Made by a program: the position numbers and the translations under genes. This document shows positions 42,346 through 52,894 of a stretch of 64,000 bases of DNA, in pieces. Below the pieces are notes generated by a model. It saw nothing but the letters and a program-made list of their open reading frames with translations, did no database searches and had not been told where the DNA came from. Position 1 is the first letter of the stretch. Each line of letters begins with the position of its first letter. Location: contig JAVGWX010000014.1 in assembly GCA_036924085.1 (NCBI GenBank), positions 37,793,056 through 37,857,055 on the forward strand, read 5' to 3'. The stretch comes from Ariolimax columbianus (Eukaryota; Mollusca; Gastropoda; Stylommatophora; Arionidae).

Positions 42346-43059
42346 CCAACGGGAGTAGAGTAGTGGTTAGCAACTTATTCTCGGAGAACAGAAATTAGCG
42401 GGGATAGTAATGTAATATTTTATCTCAGGTTGGAAAAGTTCAAACTAATGTCACACACTGCGTGTATCCATTGTTAAGGCAGGGTTTTGTCTAGCAACAC
42501 AAGCAGAGGGAGAAATGTTTACTTTGGTGAATTGGAGACTGTTGTCAAATGTGTAAGGGGGTAGGGGTGGGGGGGGGGGGGGAGGGGACTAGACCAGCCC
42601 ATTTTCTATATTAGCTAGTCACAGAACAGGGGGTAGAGGTAGTCAGCGACACATAAGTTGGCGGCAGACTGTCACTTTAGATTGACAGGGTGACAAGATA
42701 GCCAGGGAAGTTATTTCGACTTCAGAAGTGAGGAACGAGAAAGACGGACAAGTGTTGCAGTCTAGAAAACGACACTGACTGCTGACCGATCAACGGAAGA
42801 GGGACAGAGATACCTCGTGACCATCGTCCATGTTGTTTGGGGAGGAGCAGCTTCAGTTCCAATAAAAGTAGAGGCAATACTCATTGGCGACAGAGAGCTG
42901 GATAGAGGGTTTACCCACTTTGCTTTAGAGCAATTGCATTTGTGTCAACTGGGGTGATTGTGGCCTTTCTGTAATGAAAAAAACTGGGACAAAAAGATTG
43001 ATCTCTCAAAGCTTCAGTTCTTGCGCTTGTTGAGAATGACAAGAAACCGAGTACTGCAG
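42346..43059. other. No recognisable feature; poly-G tract
   Basis: A G-run at about 42,568-42,582 and apparently unique sequence. A short stretch at 42,790-42,860 shares words with the reverse of 22,720-22,790. Confidence 0.35.
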
Positions 43060-43440
43060 TAAGACAAGAATCGCATAGGCAAGAAAAGGCCTTCAGGGAA
43101 CAAATTAAAATGCTACCCTCAAATAATATCAAGATAGAACTGACGAAAAGAATAACCACTACTCATGTATAGCCAATTGTACTGTATGGGACTAAAGCAT
43201 GAACTCTGGCAAAGAAGGATGAACAGAATTTGAAAGCGTTTGCAATGGGTTGGGGGGGGGGGGGAGGCTTGTTTGAATGGAAAGATTGAGTTGGACAGAA
43301 AGAAGATCTAATGACAATTTACTCACTGAAGTAGGTGCACAAAAACACATAATAAAAATGATAGAAAACTGAGATTGAGTTGATTGGGCCACAATATGAG
43401 ACATGAAAGTCTTCTACATAAGATACTAGAGTCTGTAAAC
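43060..43440 (+). mobile_element. RTE-a LINE C-terminal fragment
   Basis: A decayed frame reads AFREQIKMLPSNNIKIEL, TKRITTTHV, PIVLYGTKA, LAKKDEQNLKAFAMG, then (after a poly-G interruption) ELDRKK, EVGAQKHIIKMIEN-like sequence and LGHNMRHESLLHKIL. It matches the RTE-a copies at 9.0 and 60.9 kb. It carries the REKHKVLTS-equivalent segment only once. Confidence 0.7.
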
Positions 43441-44027
43441 AACCAGTTGCATTTACATTTCCTGGCTCTAAAAGCTATGCGCGTGCAATCTATTATTAAA
43501 TGGATTCATTGTGATTGTCACTGCCCCCACTACTTCCTGTAGTAATGCATTCCAAGCATTCACCACTCTCTGACTAAAACAATATTTCCTAATTTCTAAT
43601 CTGGACCTCTCTTTAGTTAATTTGTAGCTATGCCCTCTTGTTCTTGTAGGTGGCTGTATTTTGAAAAAAAAACTTGTTATAACTTGTTATAATTTATCCG
43701 TTCCTCTGATCATCTCATAAACCTGTATTGTCACCTCGAATTCTTCTCTTTTCTAGACACAGTGGGCTGATTTTTCTTTCCTCATAACTGTAATTCTGGA
43801 ATCACACTATCAGCTTTGTCGCTCTTTTTTGTAATCGTTCCAGCATGTTTAAATACCCTCTATGATACGGACTCCACACCTGTACACAGTACTCCAATCT
43901 TTATACAGTTTGACTATCACGTCTTTGCTCATATGTTTAACATTTCTTGTTATCATACCTAACATTGCATTTGCCTTCTTCACTGCTACCTTAACTTGCT
44001 CACTCACCTTCTCTATGATCTCCTAGA
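43441..44027 (-). mobile_element. CR1-like LINE 3' half, ending at the 18-bp array
   Basis: On the minus strand, from the array edge: EIIEKVSEQVKVAVKKANAM, LGMITRNVKHMSKDVIVKL, then decayed LEYCVQVWS-like sequence, a YEERRE segment, LTKERSRLEIRKYCFSQRV, NAWNALLQEVVG-like sequence, and the 3' end (plus TCTGTAAACAACCAGTTGCA at 43,432-43,451). It is identical in order to the CR1 copies at 11.5 and 26.7 kb. The copy is cut exactly where the minisatellite begins. Confidence 0.8.
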
Positions 44028-45922
44028 CCCCTCCCCTCATCTAGACCCCTCTCCTCATCTAGACCCCTACCCTCATCTAGACCCCTCCCCTCATCTAGAC
44101 CCCTCCCCTTATCTAGACCCTTCCCTTATCTAGACCCCTCTCCTCATCTAGACCCCTCTCCTCATCTAGACCCCTCTCCTTATCTATACCCCTCTCCTCA
44201 TCTAGACCCCTCTCCTTATCTAGACCCCTCTCCTTATCTAGACCCCTCCCCTCATCTAGACCCCTCCCCTTATCTAGACCCATCCCTTTATCTAGACCCC
44301 TCTCCTTATCTAGACCCCTCCCCTCATCTAGATCCCTTCCCTTATCTAGACCCCTCTCCTCATCTAGACCCCTCTCCTCATCTAGACCCCTCTCCTTATC
44401 TAGACCCCTCTCCTCATCTAGACCCCTCTCCTTATCTAGACCCCTCCTCTCATCTAGACCCCTCTCCTCATCTAGACCCCTCTCCTTATCTAGACCCATC
44501 CTCTCATCTAGACCCCTCCTCTCATCTAGACCCCTCTCATCTAGACCCCTCCCCTCATCTAGACCCCTCTCCTCATCTAGACCCCTCTCCTCATCTAGAC
44601 CCCTCTCCTCATCTAGACCCCTATCCTCATCTAGACCCCTCTCCTCATCTAGACCCCTCTCCTCATCTAGACCCCTCCCCTCATCTAGACCCCTCCTCTC
44701 ATCTAGACCCCTCTCATCATCTAGACCCCTCTCCTCATCTAGACCCCTCTCCTCATCTAGACCCTCCCCTTATCTAGACCCCTCCCCTTATCTAGACCCC
44801 TCCACTCATCTAGACCCCTATCCTCATCTAGACCCCTCTCCTCATCTAGACCCCTCTCCTCATCTAGACCCCTCTCCTTATCTAGACCCCTCCCCTTATC
44901 TAGACCCCTCCCCTCATCTAGACCCCTCTCCTCATCTAGACCCCTCTCCTCATCTAGACCCCTCCCCTTATCTAGACCCCTCTCCTTATCTAGACCCCTC
45001 CCTTTATCTAGACCCCTCTCCTCATCTAGACCCCTCTCCTCATCTAGACCCCTCCCCTTATCTAGACCCCTCCCCTTATCTAGACCCCTCTCCTCATCTA
45101 GACCCCTCTCCTCATCTAGACCCCTCTCCTCATCTAGACCCCTTCCCTTATCTAGACCCCTCTCCTCATCTAGACCCCTCTCCTCATCTAGACCCCTCCC
45201 CTCATCTAGACCCCTCCTCTCATCTAGACCCCTCTCATCATCTAGACCCCTCTCCTCATCTAGACCCCTCTCCTCATCTAGACCCTCCCCTTATCTAGAC
45301 CCCTCCCCTTATCTAGACCCCTCCCCTCATCTAGACCCCTCTCCTCATCTAGACCCCTCTCCTCATCTAGACCCCTCTCCTCATCTAGACCCCTCTCCTT
45401 ATCTAGACCCCTCCCTTATCTAGACCCCTCCCCTCATCTAGACCCCTCTCCTCATCTAGACCCCTCTCCTCATCTAGACCCATCCTCTCATCTAGACCCC
45501 TCCTCTCATCTAGACCCCTCTCATCTAGACCCCTCCCCTCATCTAGACCCCTCTCCTCATCTAGACCCCTCTCCTCATCTAGACCCCTCTCCTCATCTAG
45601 ACCCCTATCCTCATCTAGACCCCTCTCCTCATCTAGACCCCTCTCCTCATCTAGACCCCTCCCCTCATCTAGACCCCTCCTCTCATCTAGACCCCTCTCA
45701 TCATCTAGACCCCTCTTCTCATCTAGACCCCTCTCCTCATATAGACCCCTCTCCTTATCTAGACCCCTCTCCTCATCTAGACCCCTCTCCTCATCTAGAC
45801 CCCTCTCCTCATCTAGACCTCTCTCCTCATCTAGACCCCTCTCCTTATCTAGACCCCTCTCCTCATCTAGTCCCCTATCCTCATCTAGACCCCTCCCCTT
45901 ATCTAGACCCCTCTCCTTATAT
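44028..45922. repeat. 18-bp minisatellite, about 105 units, from the CR1 EERDLG segment
   Basis: The unit CTAGACCCCTCTCCTCAT has mostly C/T variants, and some units are 12 or 17 bp long. On the minus strand it encodes repeated GLDEER or GLDKER, and the last unit runs into the CR1 sequence preceding KVSEQV. In CR1 proteins the segment before that is (E)ERDLGV. Blocks of variant units repeat: the pattern starting GACCCATCC at 44,493 recurs at 45,477 (about 984 bp apart), and GACCCTCCCC at 44,760 recurs at 45,281 (521 bp apart). Confidence 0.95.
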
Positions 45923-47689
45923 TTGCAAAGCCCTTTTTAGGGCTTAGAAGCGGGCGTCGAAGAAAGAGAAGAATATCGCACTGATCTACATCACGCTTAA
46001 TTTATTTGAATTATTTGTTAGAACAGCCTCAGGGTGGAGATATGATGTTAAGTTATTATATTGCGATCCAGATGTGTGTTCGGCTGGTGGACCAGATACT
46101 TGAGACCAGATCAACTACGCGGGCAGTATGTTATTGACACCTGAATGACTGTTCACAAGGTAGTGCATCCAAAACAGCATGTGAGAGCAAAATTCAATTC
46201 TATCCTTTAATTATCAGACGATTTTTGTTGATAGCAGGATACAGAACTACTAGCGAATGTATGTCATCTTATCTTAACTAAACTTAAATTAACATAACTT
46301 AACGTCTGTATACTGATTTAGAAGACTGCAGAGTTTGTATACAACCAGTTACTTGGAGGTCTTATAACAAATTGCTTCGGACAGTTGAGACTGTTAAACT
46401 ACTAGAAGCAAAAATGACTTCCAGCGACCTGCTTTGTTACAGATACCGACGTATCAAAGGCTACAAAGAAAACTGAGTAGACGAAATCTATTGGACTAGA
46501 AGTGAGCATGTGATCTATGAGAAGGAAAACTCTGATTCCAAAAACACAGACTTCATTGCAGGTAGACTGGGGAGAGCCAATAGATAGAGGGAGAGTTAAC
46601 AAAATGAAGGTTTGTAGATAGAGGGTGGGTCAGGCCAAAAGCTGTAGGTTAGGCGGAACACTTGAAACATGTAACACAGTGTCATGCATGTTTAACAATT
46701 TTCGGGGAAAAGCAGAAGGGGCTTATCGGTTTATCAGACGGGATAATCATCACAGTGGGGAACCTGCTGAGAACTGTTTGCGTTACACTACAGCGCGGAG
46801 GACAAAGGTGCTCTCTCTTCAGTAGGCTCTGTAATATAGCGAGTTCAGTAAAAGTAGCTTCTAAACAACAATAAACAAAAAGAATCAGACGATTACACAG
46901 ACAACCAAATTCAAAATTTGAAAGAAGATTGGATATAGAGGCAATGTCTACAGGACAGAGAGTAAAAAATTGACAAAGGCCAACGTGTAGTCAGACCAAC
47001 AACTGCTAAAACAGATTTTCTGTTAAAACGGCAGAATTTAAAAGATAAGACACAACACAATGTGACACAAAAGTAACACACTAAACCACGCATTCTTATT
47101 TTTATTAAAAATATTTAGATAAATCTATGGGGGGACACGAAATGAGTCTCTAAGTATATTGTAATTAACACAGCAGTCTGGCGCCCATGGAAACAAACGA
47201 TATTCAGTGGGAAAATCCTTTGACTTCCAAAGTAATATCGAAGCACAACGAACTCTAGATCAAGTAGGTCATGACTGAAGCATCATGGATCCTGCAGAAC
47301 ATTGAAAACATGATCTCCAGGACACGGAAAGTAAGGAAGTAAAGGAGTTCAATCCAATTTGCAGGAACAAATTTAAATCCCAGAGAACTTCATCTAGAAA
47401 ACCCATCACAACAGGTAGTCCAAGCTTGAGGAAGTAATCTAAATCACATATGAAATAATTATTGATCAAAAGGATAAATAACATAATGATCGATTCACAG
47501 AAATCTCCATGAAACCTGATATACTCTATAAACTATAACATTGATTCAAGAGTTGTAATGCAATTGAGTCTATCTCACTGGAAATCTCGTGTAATGATCA
47601 AGCTGACAAAGAATCCATAAAAGATTGAAACCTACCTCAGCCTGAAATAAATATAAATTATAATAAGGCAAATGGGGAGGAAGACTAAT
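45923..47689. other. No gene recognised (1.8 kb)
   Basis: At 45,930-45,975 TTTTTAGGGCTTAGAAGCGG and a short GAA-rich end resemble an element D 3' end. At about 46,325-46,350 GTTTGTATACAACCAGTTAC matches the CR1 3' terminus. Otherwise nothing is recognised on either strand. Confidence 0.4.
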
Positions 47690-48055
47690 GTCTGGTCAGG
47701 CAAAATATACTGATCAGACATGTTAGTCAGAGTCAGGCAAAATATACTGATCAGACATGTTAGTCATGGTCAGGCAAAATATATTGATCAGACATGTTAG
47801 TCATGGTCAGGCAAAATATATTGATCAGACATGTTAGTCAGGGTCGGGCAAAATATACTGATCAGACATGTTAGTCAGGGTCAGGTAAAATATACTGATC
47901 AGGTATGTTAGTCATGGTCAGGCAAAATAAATTGATCAGACATGTTAGTCAAGGTCGGGCAAAATATACTGATCAGACATGTTAGTCAGGTTCAGGCAAA
48001 ATATACGGATCAGATATGTTGGTCAGGGTCAGGCAAAACATACTGACCAAGACCC
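47690..48055. repeat. 37-bp head VNTR of element B, about 9-10 units
   Basis: GATCAGACATGTTAGTCA recurs at 37-bp steps (47,712, 47,749, 47,786 and so on), followed by GTCAGGCAAAATATACT. The same unit occurs 2-3 times in the 13.1-kb copy and once in the 0.7-kb copy. The 63-kb copy has a longer (about 97-bp) version repeated three times. Confidence 0.95.
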
Positions 48056-48307
48056 ACATCTCGGCTTCCTAGTAGTCCTGGAAACAGGCTGTCTTCATGG
48101 CAGCCTAGCTAATGAAATGAGGGATCGACGTGACCCCCGAAGTAGTGAACGACACTCAGATGAAGCCAAGATTGACACAACCGCCTGGAGGACCCCGGTC
48201 CACCTTCATCAGCAAGTCCGGGATGTAAGGAAAGCTGCTGTAACCCGTCACTAAACGTCCGTTTCAGGGCGCACAAAAGATGAAATCTACTCATTATGGG
48301 CATTCAC

Positions 48308-48310
48308 GTC

Positions 48311-48386
<76 letters not shown>

Positions 48387-48387
48387 T

Positions 48388-48429
<42 letters not shown>

Positions 48430-48431
48430 TA

Positions 48432-48492
<61 letters not shown>

Positions 48493-48494
48493 TA
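48308..48494. repeat. (AAC)n tail of element B, about 187 bp
   Basis: Nearly pure (CAA)n with a few CAT interruptions directly follows the B terminus GGGCATTCACGTC. Poly-Gln, poly-Asn, poly-Val and poly-Leu open frames here are translations of the microsatellite. Confidence 0.97.
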
Positions 48495-48559
48495 ACATGA
48501 CAAATCGATTTATCAGATGTAGATACACGAGTGTGAAGCAGAACATCTAGGCCAACAAA

Positions 48560-48852
48560 CAAATGACACATGTTACCACGCTCAACAGATGCGACCAAGT
48601 GGGAGTCTTGAGACTTGGTTCAATCCACTACAGATTCAGATCTCGTCTATTGAACAAAAGAATTATAGAAACAACACGTGAATATGTCTGCAGCACTAAC
48701 AAAGTGAGATCAACATCTGCTACAAGGATGTCCAACAAACGAAGGACAGACAATGTTCATATCAGAAGAACCATACCTAGACAAGCTTTATGCAGATAAC
48801 AAAGAGCTAACCACTGCAGTCTTTAAATACGTCGAAGTTGGAATCTAAAAGC
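48560..48852 (+). mobile_element. Diverged LINE-J 3' end
   Basis: An open frame reads RCDQVGVLRLGSIHYRFRSR then LLNKRIIETTREYVCS, aligning with the intact RREQVVVFRLRTGHNRLRYH region. In a shifted frame the end reads FKYVEVGI and a stop where the intact copy has FFEKIMVTV. AAAGCGTACGAGAAGGAGGA then starts the GAA-rich tail. About 290 bp is recognisable. Confidence 0.65.
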
Positions 48853-49125
48853 GTACGAGAAGGAGGAGGAAGAAAGGAAAACGAAGAAGAAGAAGAAAAA
48901 TAAGAGGAAGAAGGAGAAGAAGAAGAGGAAAAACAGGAAGAGATAGAAGAAGTACGTGTAGAAGAAGATATTTTGAGATAGATGAAAAAACACGAAGAAG
49001 AAAGTGACTAAAAACGTAGAATAATATGAAAAAGACAGAGTGAAGAAGAAGATAGAAAAGAAGAAGAAAAAGAAGAAAATGGAAAAGAAAAATAAGACGA
49101 AGAAGAAGAATTGGAGGAACATCAA
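48853..49125. repeat. (GAA)n-rich tail/tract of the diverged LINE-J copy
   Basis: A purine-rich stretch continuous with the LINE-J terminus, partly diverged. Confidence 0.85.
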
Positions 49126-49976
49126 CAACAACAAGAACCTGAAATAAGACAGTGGAACCATTAAATAAAGCATGTGTAACTTGGAACTAGAAATAGAATT
49201 CAAGATACTCATTAAAAAATCAGCAAGAACAAGTCATAATACAACATAGAATACTTTAAAGAAATGTGTCTAAAAGAATAAATTCAATCTGGATTTTTAT
49301 CCTGCCTTTCCATATCTTTTACTTAAGGAGGTTATTTTATTTAGCTATTTATTTTTTCCAGGAATGTTTACAACCAGTTGAAACCATACATTAACAGCAG
49401 CAATGGTTGTGAGACGAAATAACAAGCGAAAGCAAGGCACAGACGTAAACCATGTTCAAAATAGATAGACGAAATGTGTCAGAAAAAAGCAAATACGCGC
49501 TGAAGAACCAACAAGACAGATCCAGGAGATAAGGCAAAGCTAGTGACGATCAAATAGAGATTGTGGGAGGAGTTCGTGACATGCGCACAGGATAGAATTT
49601 GCGGATTTGGATAGGTGAAGATAGAAAGATGGTAAGTAAGAGAACAAAGTGAATGAAAGCGAAATGAAAAGAATGCGAATGGAGACGGATTAAAGAATGG
49701 GCAATGTAGGTTCATATCTTTCATCTATAAAGAAGCGGATGTCAAAGGTGGTTTGGATATCCCTCTCGCAAATCAAGCGGACACATGTTGAAAATAAGTG
49801 TAAGGTATACATTTTGTTTTGTAGGAACTAAATACAGTTTTCACACAAAGCGGGGACTGCAATGTGAAGTGGCCTTTATTCTTCAGTCTTATACATTTTC
49901 AGGTAGCTCCAGCAAAAAACACACGCCGTTGTATAGTTTTACTTTTTCTTCTACTTTTTTCTAATTCTTCCTGTTC
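49126..49976. other. No recognisable feature
   Basis: Apparently unique sequence upstream of the intact LINE-J insertion. No endonuclease or ORF1 coding is readable here, which shows the LINE-J copy is 5' truncated. Confidence 0.4.
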
Positions 49977-52632
49977 GTCCTCTTCTTCGAGCCATGAACG
50001 ACGAAACCCCGTCAAATAAACAAATTACCATCAAGCAGGGCGAGAACTTGATCACAGGTAAGAAAGCCGCAAACGCCTTTGTCGATCACTATGCCAGAGC
50101 AAACCACATCGAGGTCCCTGCAGATAAGCATACAGACATTAGCGAAGAGCTAAAGGGACACGAAAACATAAATACGGCTCCTGAAGAGCACATGATGGCC
50201 AAACTAACAATGCGCGAAATGGAAGAGGCTATGAGTACACTAAAGAAAAGGAAATCTCCCGGAAAAGACGGGATAACAAACGAAATGCTGATGGGGCTGG
50301 GCCAAACAGCGAAGAAGAAACTACTATCAGTCCTGAACCAAAGCTGGAAAAGGGGTATTGTACCCCAGGCATGGAAAGATGCAATACTGGTACCAGTACC
50401 AAAAACAGGGAAGGACAAAACAGATCCAAATGGATACAGGCCCATAAGCCTACTGAGCTGTGTTGGCAAGCTGATGGAACGGATGATAAACACCAGACTG
50501 ATGTGGCATCTGGAAGAAAAACGAATACTAATTCCACAGCAAGCCGGCTTTAGACAGCACAGATCCACTGAGGACCAGGTCATCCTCATAGCCCAGGAGA
50601 TAGAAGATGCCTACCAGGCGCAGAAACACACAGTAGCTGTTTGGGTGGATCTGGAAAAGGCATTTGACAAAGTCTGGAAGGATGGACTTAGAGTCAAGCT
50701 AAGAAGAAGTGATGTCTGTGGGAAAATGTACAAGTGGATCAACCACTACCTCAAACAAAGAACGGTCAGAGTCCAAGTACAAGGGCAGATGAGCAAAAAG
50801 GTGACACTCGAGCAGGGAGTACCCCAAGGGGGAGTATTGTCACCCACACTCTTCCTGGTATATATAAACGATATTACAGAGAATATACCAAGAAGAGTCC
50901 ATAGCTCAATGTTTGCAGACGATCTGGCTATGTGGACCTCTGAAAAGAATCTCACAATAGCAAGAAATCGGATGCAGACGGCCCTAACATCGCTGGAAGA
51001 GTGGGCGAACTCATGGCTGGTCAAAATAAACGAGGAGAAAACCACGTGCACAATATTCTCGCTCTCATTAAAACCCCAAAGTACCAAATTAAGTCTGAAT
51101 GGCAAAATCCTGCAGCCAAACGACAACCCAACCTATCTGGGAGTCACATTTGATCGGCGCATGACATGGAAAAGTCAGATTGAGAGAAACCGAATGAAAG
51201 CCAGAGAAAGAATGGCGATCATGAGGAAACTTGCTGGCACAAGCTGGGGAGCAGACGAAGGCATACTAAAGAAACTGTACACTGGAAGAGTGAGACCAGT
51301 TCTCGAGTATGGCATTGCGGCATGGACAACCGCAGCGAAGGCGAACTTCGATAAAGTTAACAAACTTCAAAACCAAGCCATGAGAATTATAACAGGTGGC
51401 ATGAAGTCAACGCCAATTGTAGAACTTGAAAAGATTACAAAACTGCAATCCATGACCGATAGAAGAGACTGCATAGCCCAGCTGCAGTCAGAGAAACTCA
51501 GAAGACTGACGGACCATCCAATGTACCAGAGACTAAACAATTTGGGAAATGGGAAACTAAAGCGGAGAAACTTTGCAGAAATAGCCAAAGCAAAGATGCA
51601 CGAAGATCCCATAAACGCACTAACAACACCAAAACCCATCACTACTGTACGAAAACCTACTTGGAGGCAGGATATATTTCCAGAGGTGGTAGAAAATATA
51701 CCAGGTATTGCAAACAAAAACTGCCAGAGTGAAAAAGAAAGGAGAGACACTACCCTAAGCTTCATAACGAAAAGCTACCCAAGCATGGACTGGACCCATG
51801 CATACACCGACGGTTCTGTAACAAACACTACACAGAACGGAGGGGCAGGAGCATTCCTGAACCTACCAAATGGCAGAAAAATAACACTGTCATTCGCTAC
51901 TGGTAAGTACACAAGCAATTTCAGAGCAGAGGCAGAGGCACTGAGGGCGGCAGTGGAAGAAATGGTAACACACAGTGAAAATGAGAGCCATATAGTCCTG
52001 CTGACAGATGCTCTCGAAGTAGTCACAGCGCTAAAAAGCCAGAAAAACACTGAGCTTAATGACTTAAGAGCAGCACTCTGCAAACTGTGCCAGCAGTCCG
52101 CACCAAAAAGGGTAGTGGTACAGTGGGTTCCGTCACACTGCAACATCCAAGGCAACGAGGAGGCAGACAGACTGGCAAAAGAAGGTGCAAGGCTACCACA
52201 AACAGATACCAGTATGACGTACGAAGAGTCAAAACGGCTTATCAAAGCCAGATACATGTCCAAATGGGAAACCGAACATACTGGTTACACCAAAAACGAT
52301 GCCTATTACCAGTTGAACCGAAGAGAGCAGGTCGTCGTCTTCAGACTTCGCACTGGCCACAACAGACTGAGGTACCACCTATTCAACAAATTGAAGATAG
52401 GGTGTACCGACGAATGCCCGTGCGGTACTGGTAAAATGACCACTGAACATCTGCTGCAGAACTGCCCGACATACGAGGATCAGAGAGAGCAGATGTGGCC
52501 ATTGCCAGTGGAACTGCAAGACAAGCTCTATGGTAGTGGCGAGAGTCTCAGGATGACCGCCGCTTTTTTCGAGAAAATAATGGTTACTGTCTGACTGTGT
52601 ACGCAGAAGAAGAAGAAGAAGTCCTCTTCTTC
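49977..52632 (+). mobile_element. LINE-J insertion (young, 5'-truncated) with target-site duplication and GAA tail
   Basis: The insertion runs from about 49,989 to the (GAA)n tail at 52,606-52,620. GTCCTCTTCTTC flanks it on both sides (49,977-49,988 and 52,621-52,632). The candidate duplication lies in low-complexity CTT sequence, so it is supportive rather than proof. The element contains RT, RNase H and the C-terminal zinc-knuckle-like region. It lacks the endonuclease and any upstream ORF, as expected for a 5'-truncated LINE insertion. Confidence 0.8.
49994..52594 (+). CDS. LINE-J ORF2 C-terminal part: reverse transcriptase + RNase H
   Basis: An uninterrupted 866-codon ORF. RT fingers: KSPGKDG (residues 87-93), NGYRPISLLS (146-155) and QAGFRQHRSTEDQ (183-195). 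RT palm motif A WVDLEKAFD with catalytic D219; motif B GVPQGGVLSP (275-284); motif C MFADD with D309 and D310; motif D YLGVTFD (381-387). RNase H follows at about 598-730, with D606 (YTDGS), E646 (FRAEAEAL), D672 (LLTDA), H715 (WVPSH) and D725 (NEEAD), all the catalytic positions. A CPC-x8-H-x4-C cluster (C808, C810, H819, C824) closes the protein. It would copy element RNA into DNA and remove the RNA strand. RT plus RNase H suggests the I/R1/LOA/jockey-related assemblage, clade uncertain. The first ATG is probably internal to a longer original ORF. An in-frame stop lies near 49,937. Confidence 0.93.
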   Translation: MNDETPSNKQITIKQGENLITGKKAANAFVDHYARANHIEVPADKHTDISEELKGHENINTAPEEHMMAKLTMREMEEAMSTLKKRKSPGKDGITNEMLMGLGQTAKKKLLSVLNQSWKRGIVPQAWKDAILVPVPKTGKDKTDPNGYRPISLLSCVGKLMERMINTRLMWHLEEKRILIPQQAGFRQHRSTEDQVILIAQEIEDAYQAQKHTVAVWVDLEKAFDKVWKDGLRVKLRRSDVCGKMYKWINHYLKQRTVRVQVQGQMSKKVTLEQGVPQGGVLSPTLFLVYINDITENIPRRVHSSMFADDLAMWTSEKNLTIARNRMQTALTSLEEWANSWLVKINEEKTTCTIFSLSLKPQSTKLSLNGKILQPNDNPTYLGVTFDRRMTWKSQIERNRMKARERMAIMRKLAGTSWGADEGILKKLYTGRVRPVLEYGIAAWTTAAKANFDKVNKLQNQAMRIITGGMKSTPIVELEKITKLQSMTDRRDCIAQLQSEKLRRLTDHPMYQRLNNLGNGKLKRRNFAEIAKAKMHEDPINALTTPKPITTVRKPTWRQDIFPEVVENIPGIANKNCQSEKERRDTTLSFITKSYPSMDWTHAYTDGSVTNTTQNGGAGAFLNLPNGRKITLSFATGKYTSNFRAEAEALRAAVEEMVTHSENESHIVLLTDALEVVTALKSQKNTELNDLRAALCKLCQQSAPKRVVVQWVPSHCNIQGNEEADRLAKEGARLPQTDTSMTYEESKRLIKARYMSKWETEHTGYTKNDAYYQLNRREQVVVFRLRTGHNRLRYHLFNKLKIGCTDECPCGTGKMTTEHLLQNCPTYEDQREQMWPLPVELQDKLYGSGESLRMTAAFFEKIMVTV

Positions 52633-52780
52633 TTCTTCTTTTCTTATTGTTTTTCTTCTGCTTCTTCCTCTTCCTTTTCTTTTTCTTCTTCTTTCTCTTC
52701 TTCTTCTTCTTCTTCTTTTTCTTTTTCTTTTTCTCTTTCTTCTTCTTTCTCTTCTTCTTCTTCTTCTTCTTCTTTTTTCC
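52606..52780. repeat. (GAA)n tail meeting a (CTT)n tract, giving an inverted purine/pyrimidine junction
   Basis: The LINE-J tail (GAA, 52,606-52,620) is followed at once by CTT/TTC-rich sequence to about 52,780. The plus strand therefore switches from purine to pyrimidine, and the two halves could pair as a hairpin. Confidence 0.95.
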
Positions 52781-52894
52781 TGCAATTTGCGATGTTGTTG
52801 TTGTTGAAAGCCACTCGTGTTTAGTTAATTTAACCCTTAATGACGTTTCTTTGGTGGCAGATTAAAGTGGAGTGTCCTACATCTCGAGACGTGA

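Larger units (their letters stand above)
47690..48494 (+). mobile_element. Element B, complete copy with expanded head VNTR and expanded (AAC)n tail
   Basis: The order is: GGGGAGGAAGACTAATGTCT start; a 37-bp head repeat to about 48,055; a body with CCTGGAAACAGGCTGTCTTC, GGATCGACGTGACCCCCGAA, GATGAAGCCAAGATTGAC, AACCGCCTGGAGGACCCCGG and CACCTTCATCAGCAAGTCCG; GTCCGTTTCAGGGCGCAC and CTCATTATGGGCATT; then the (AAC)n tail. No ORF longer than the repeats is conserved among copies. It is the longest B copy here. Confidence 0.85.

Noticed and set aside
48280..48600. Poly-Gln/poly-Asn protein and its complementary Val/Leu-rich frames
   Set aside because: All are frames of the (AAC)n tail of element B, not a gene.
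51175..52263. Minus-strand ORFs opposite the LINE-J CDS
   Set aside because: They are antisense shadows of the RT-RNase H ORF. The sense frame has all the catalytic motifs.
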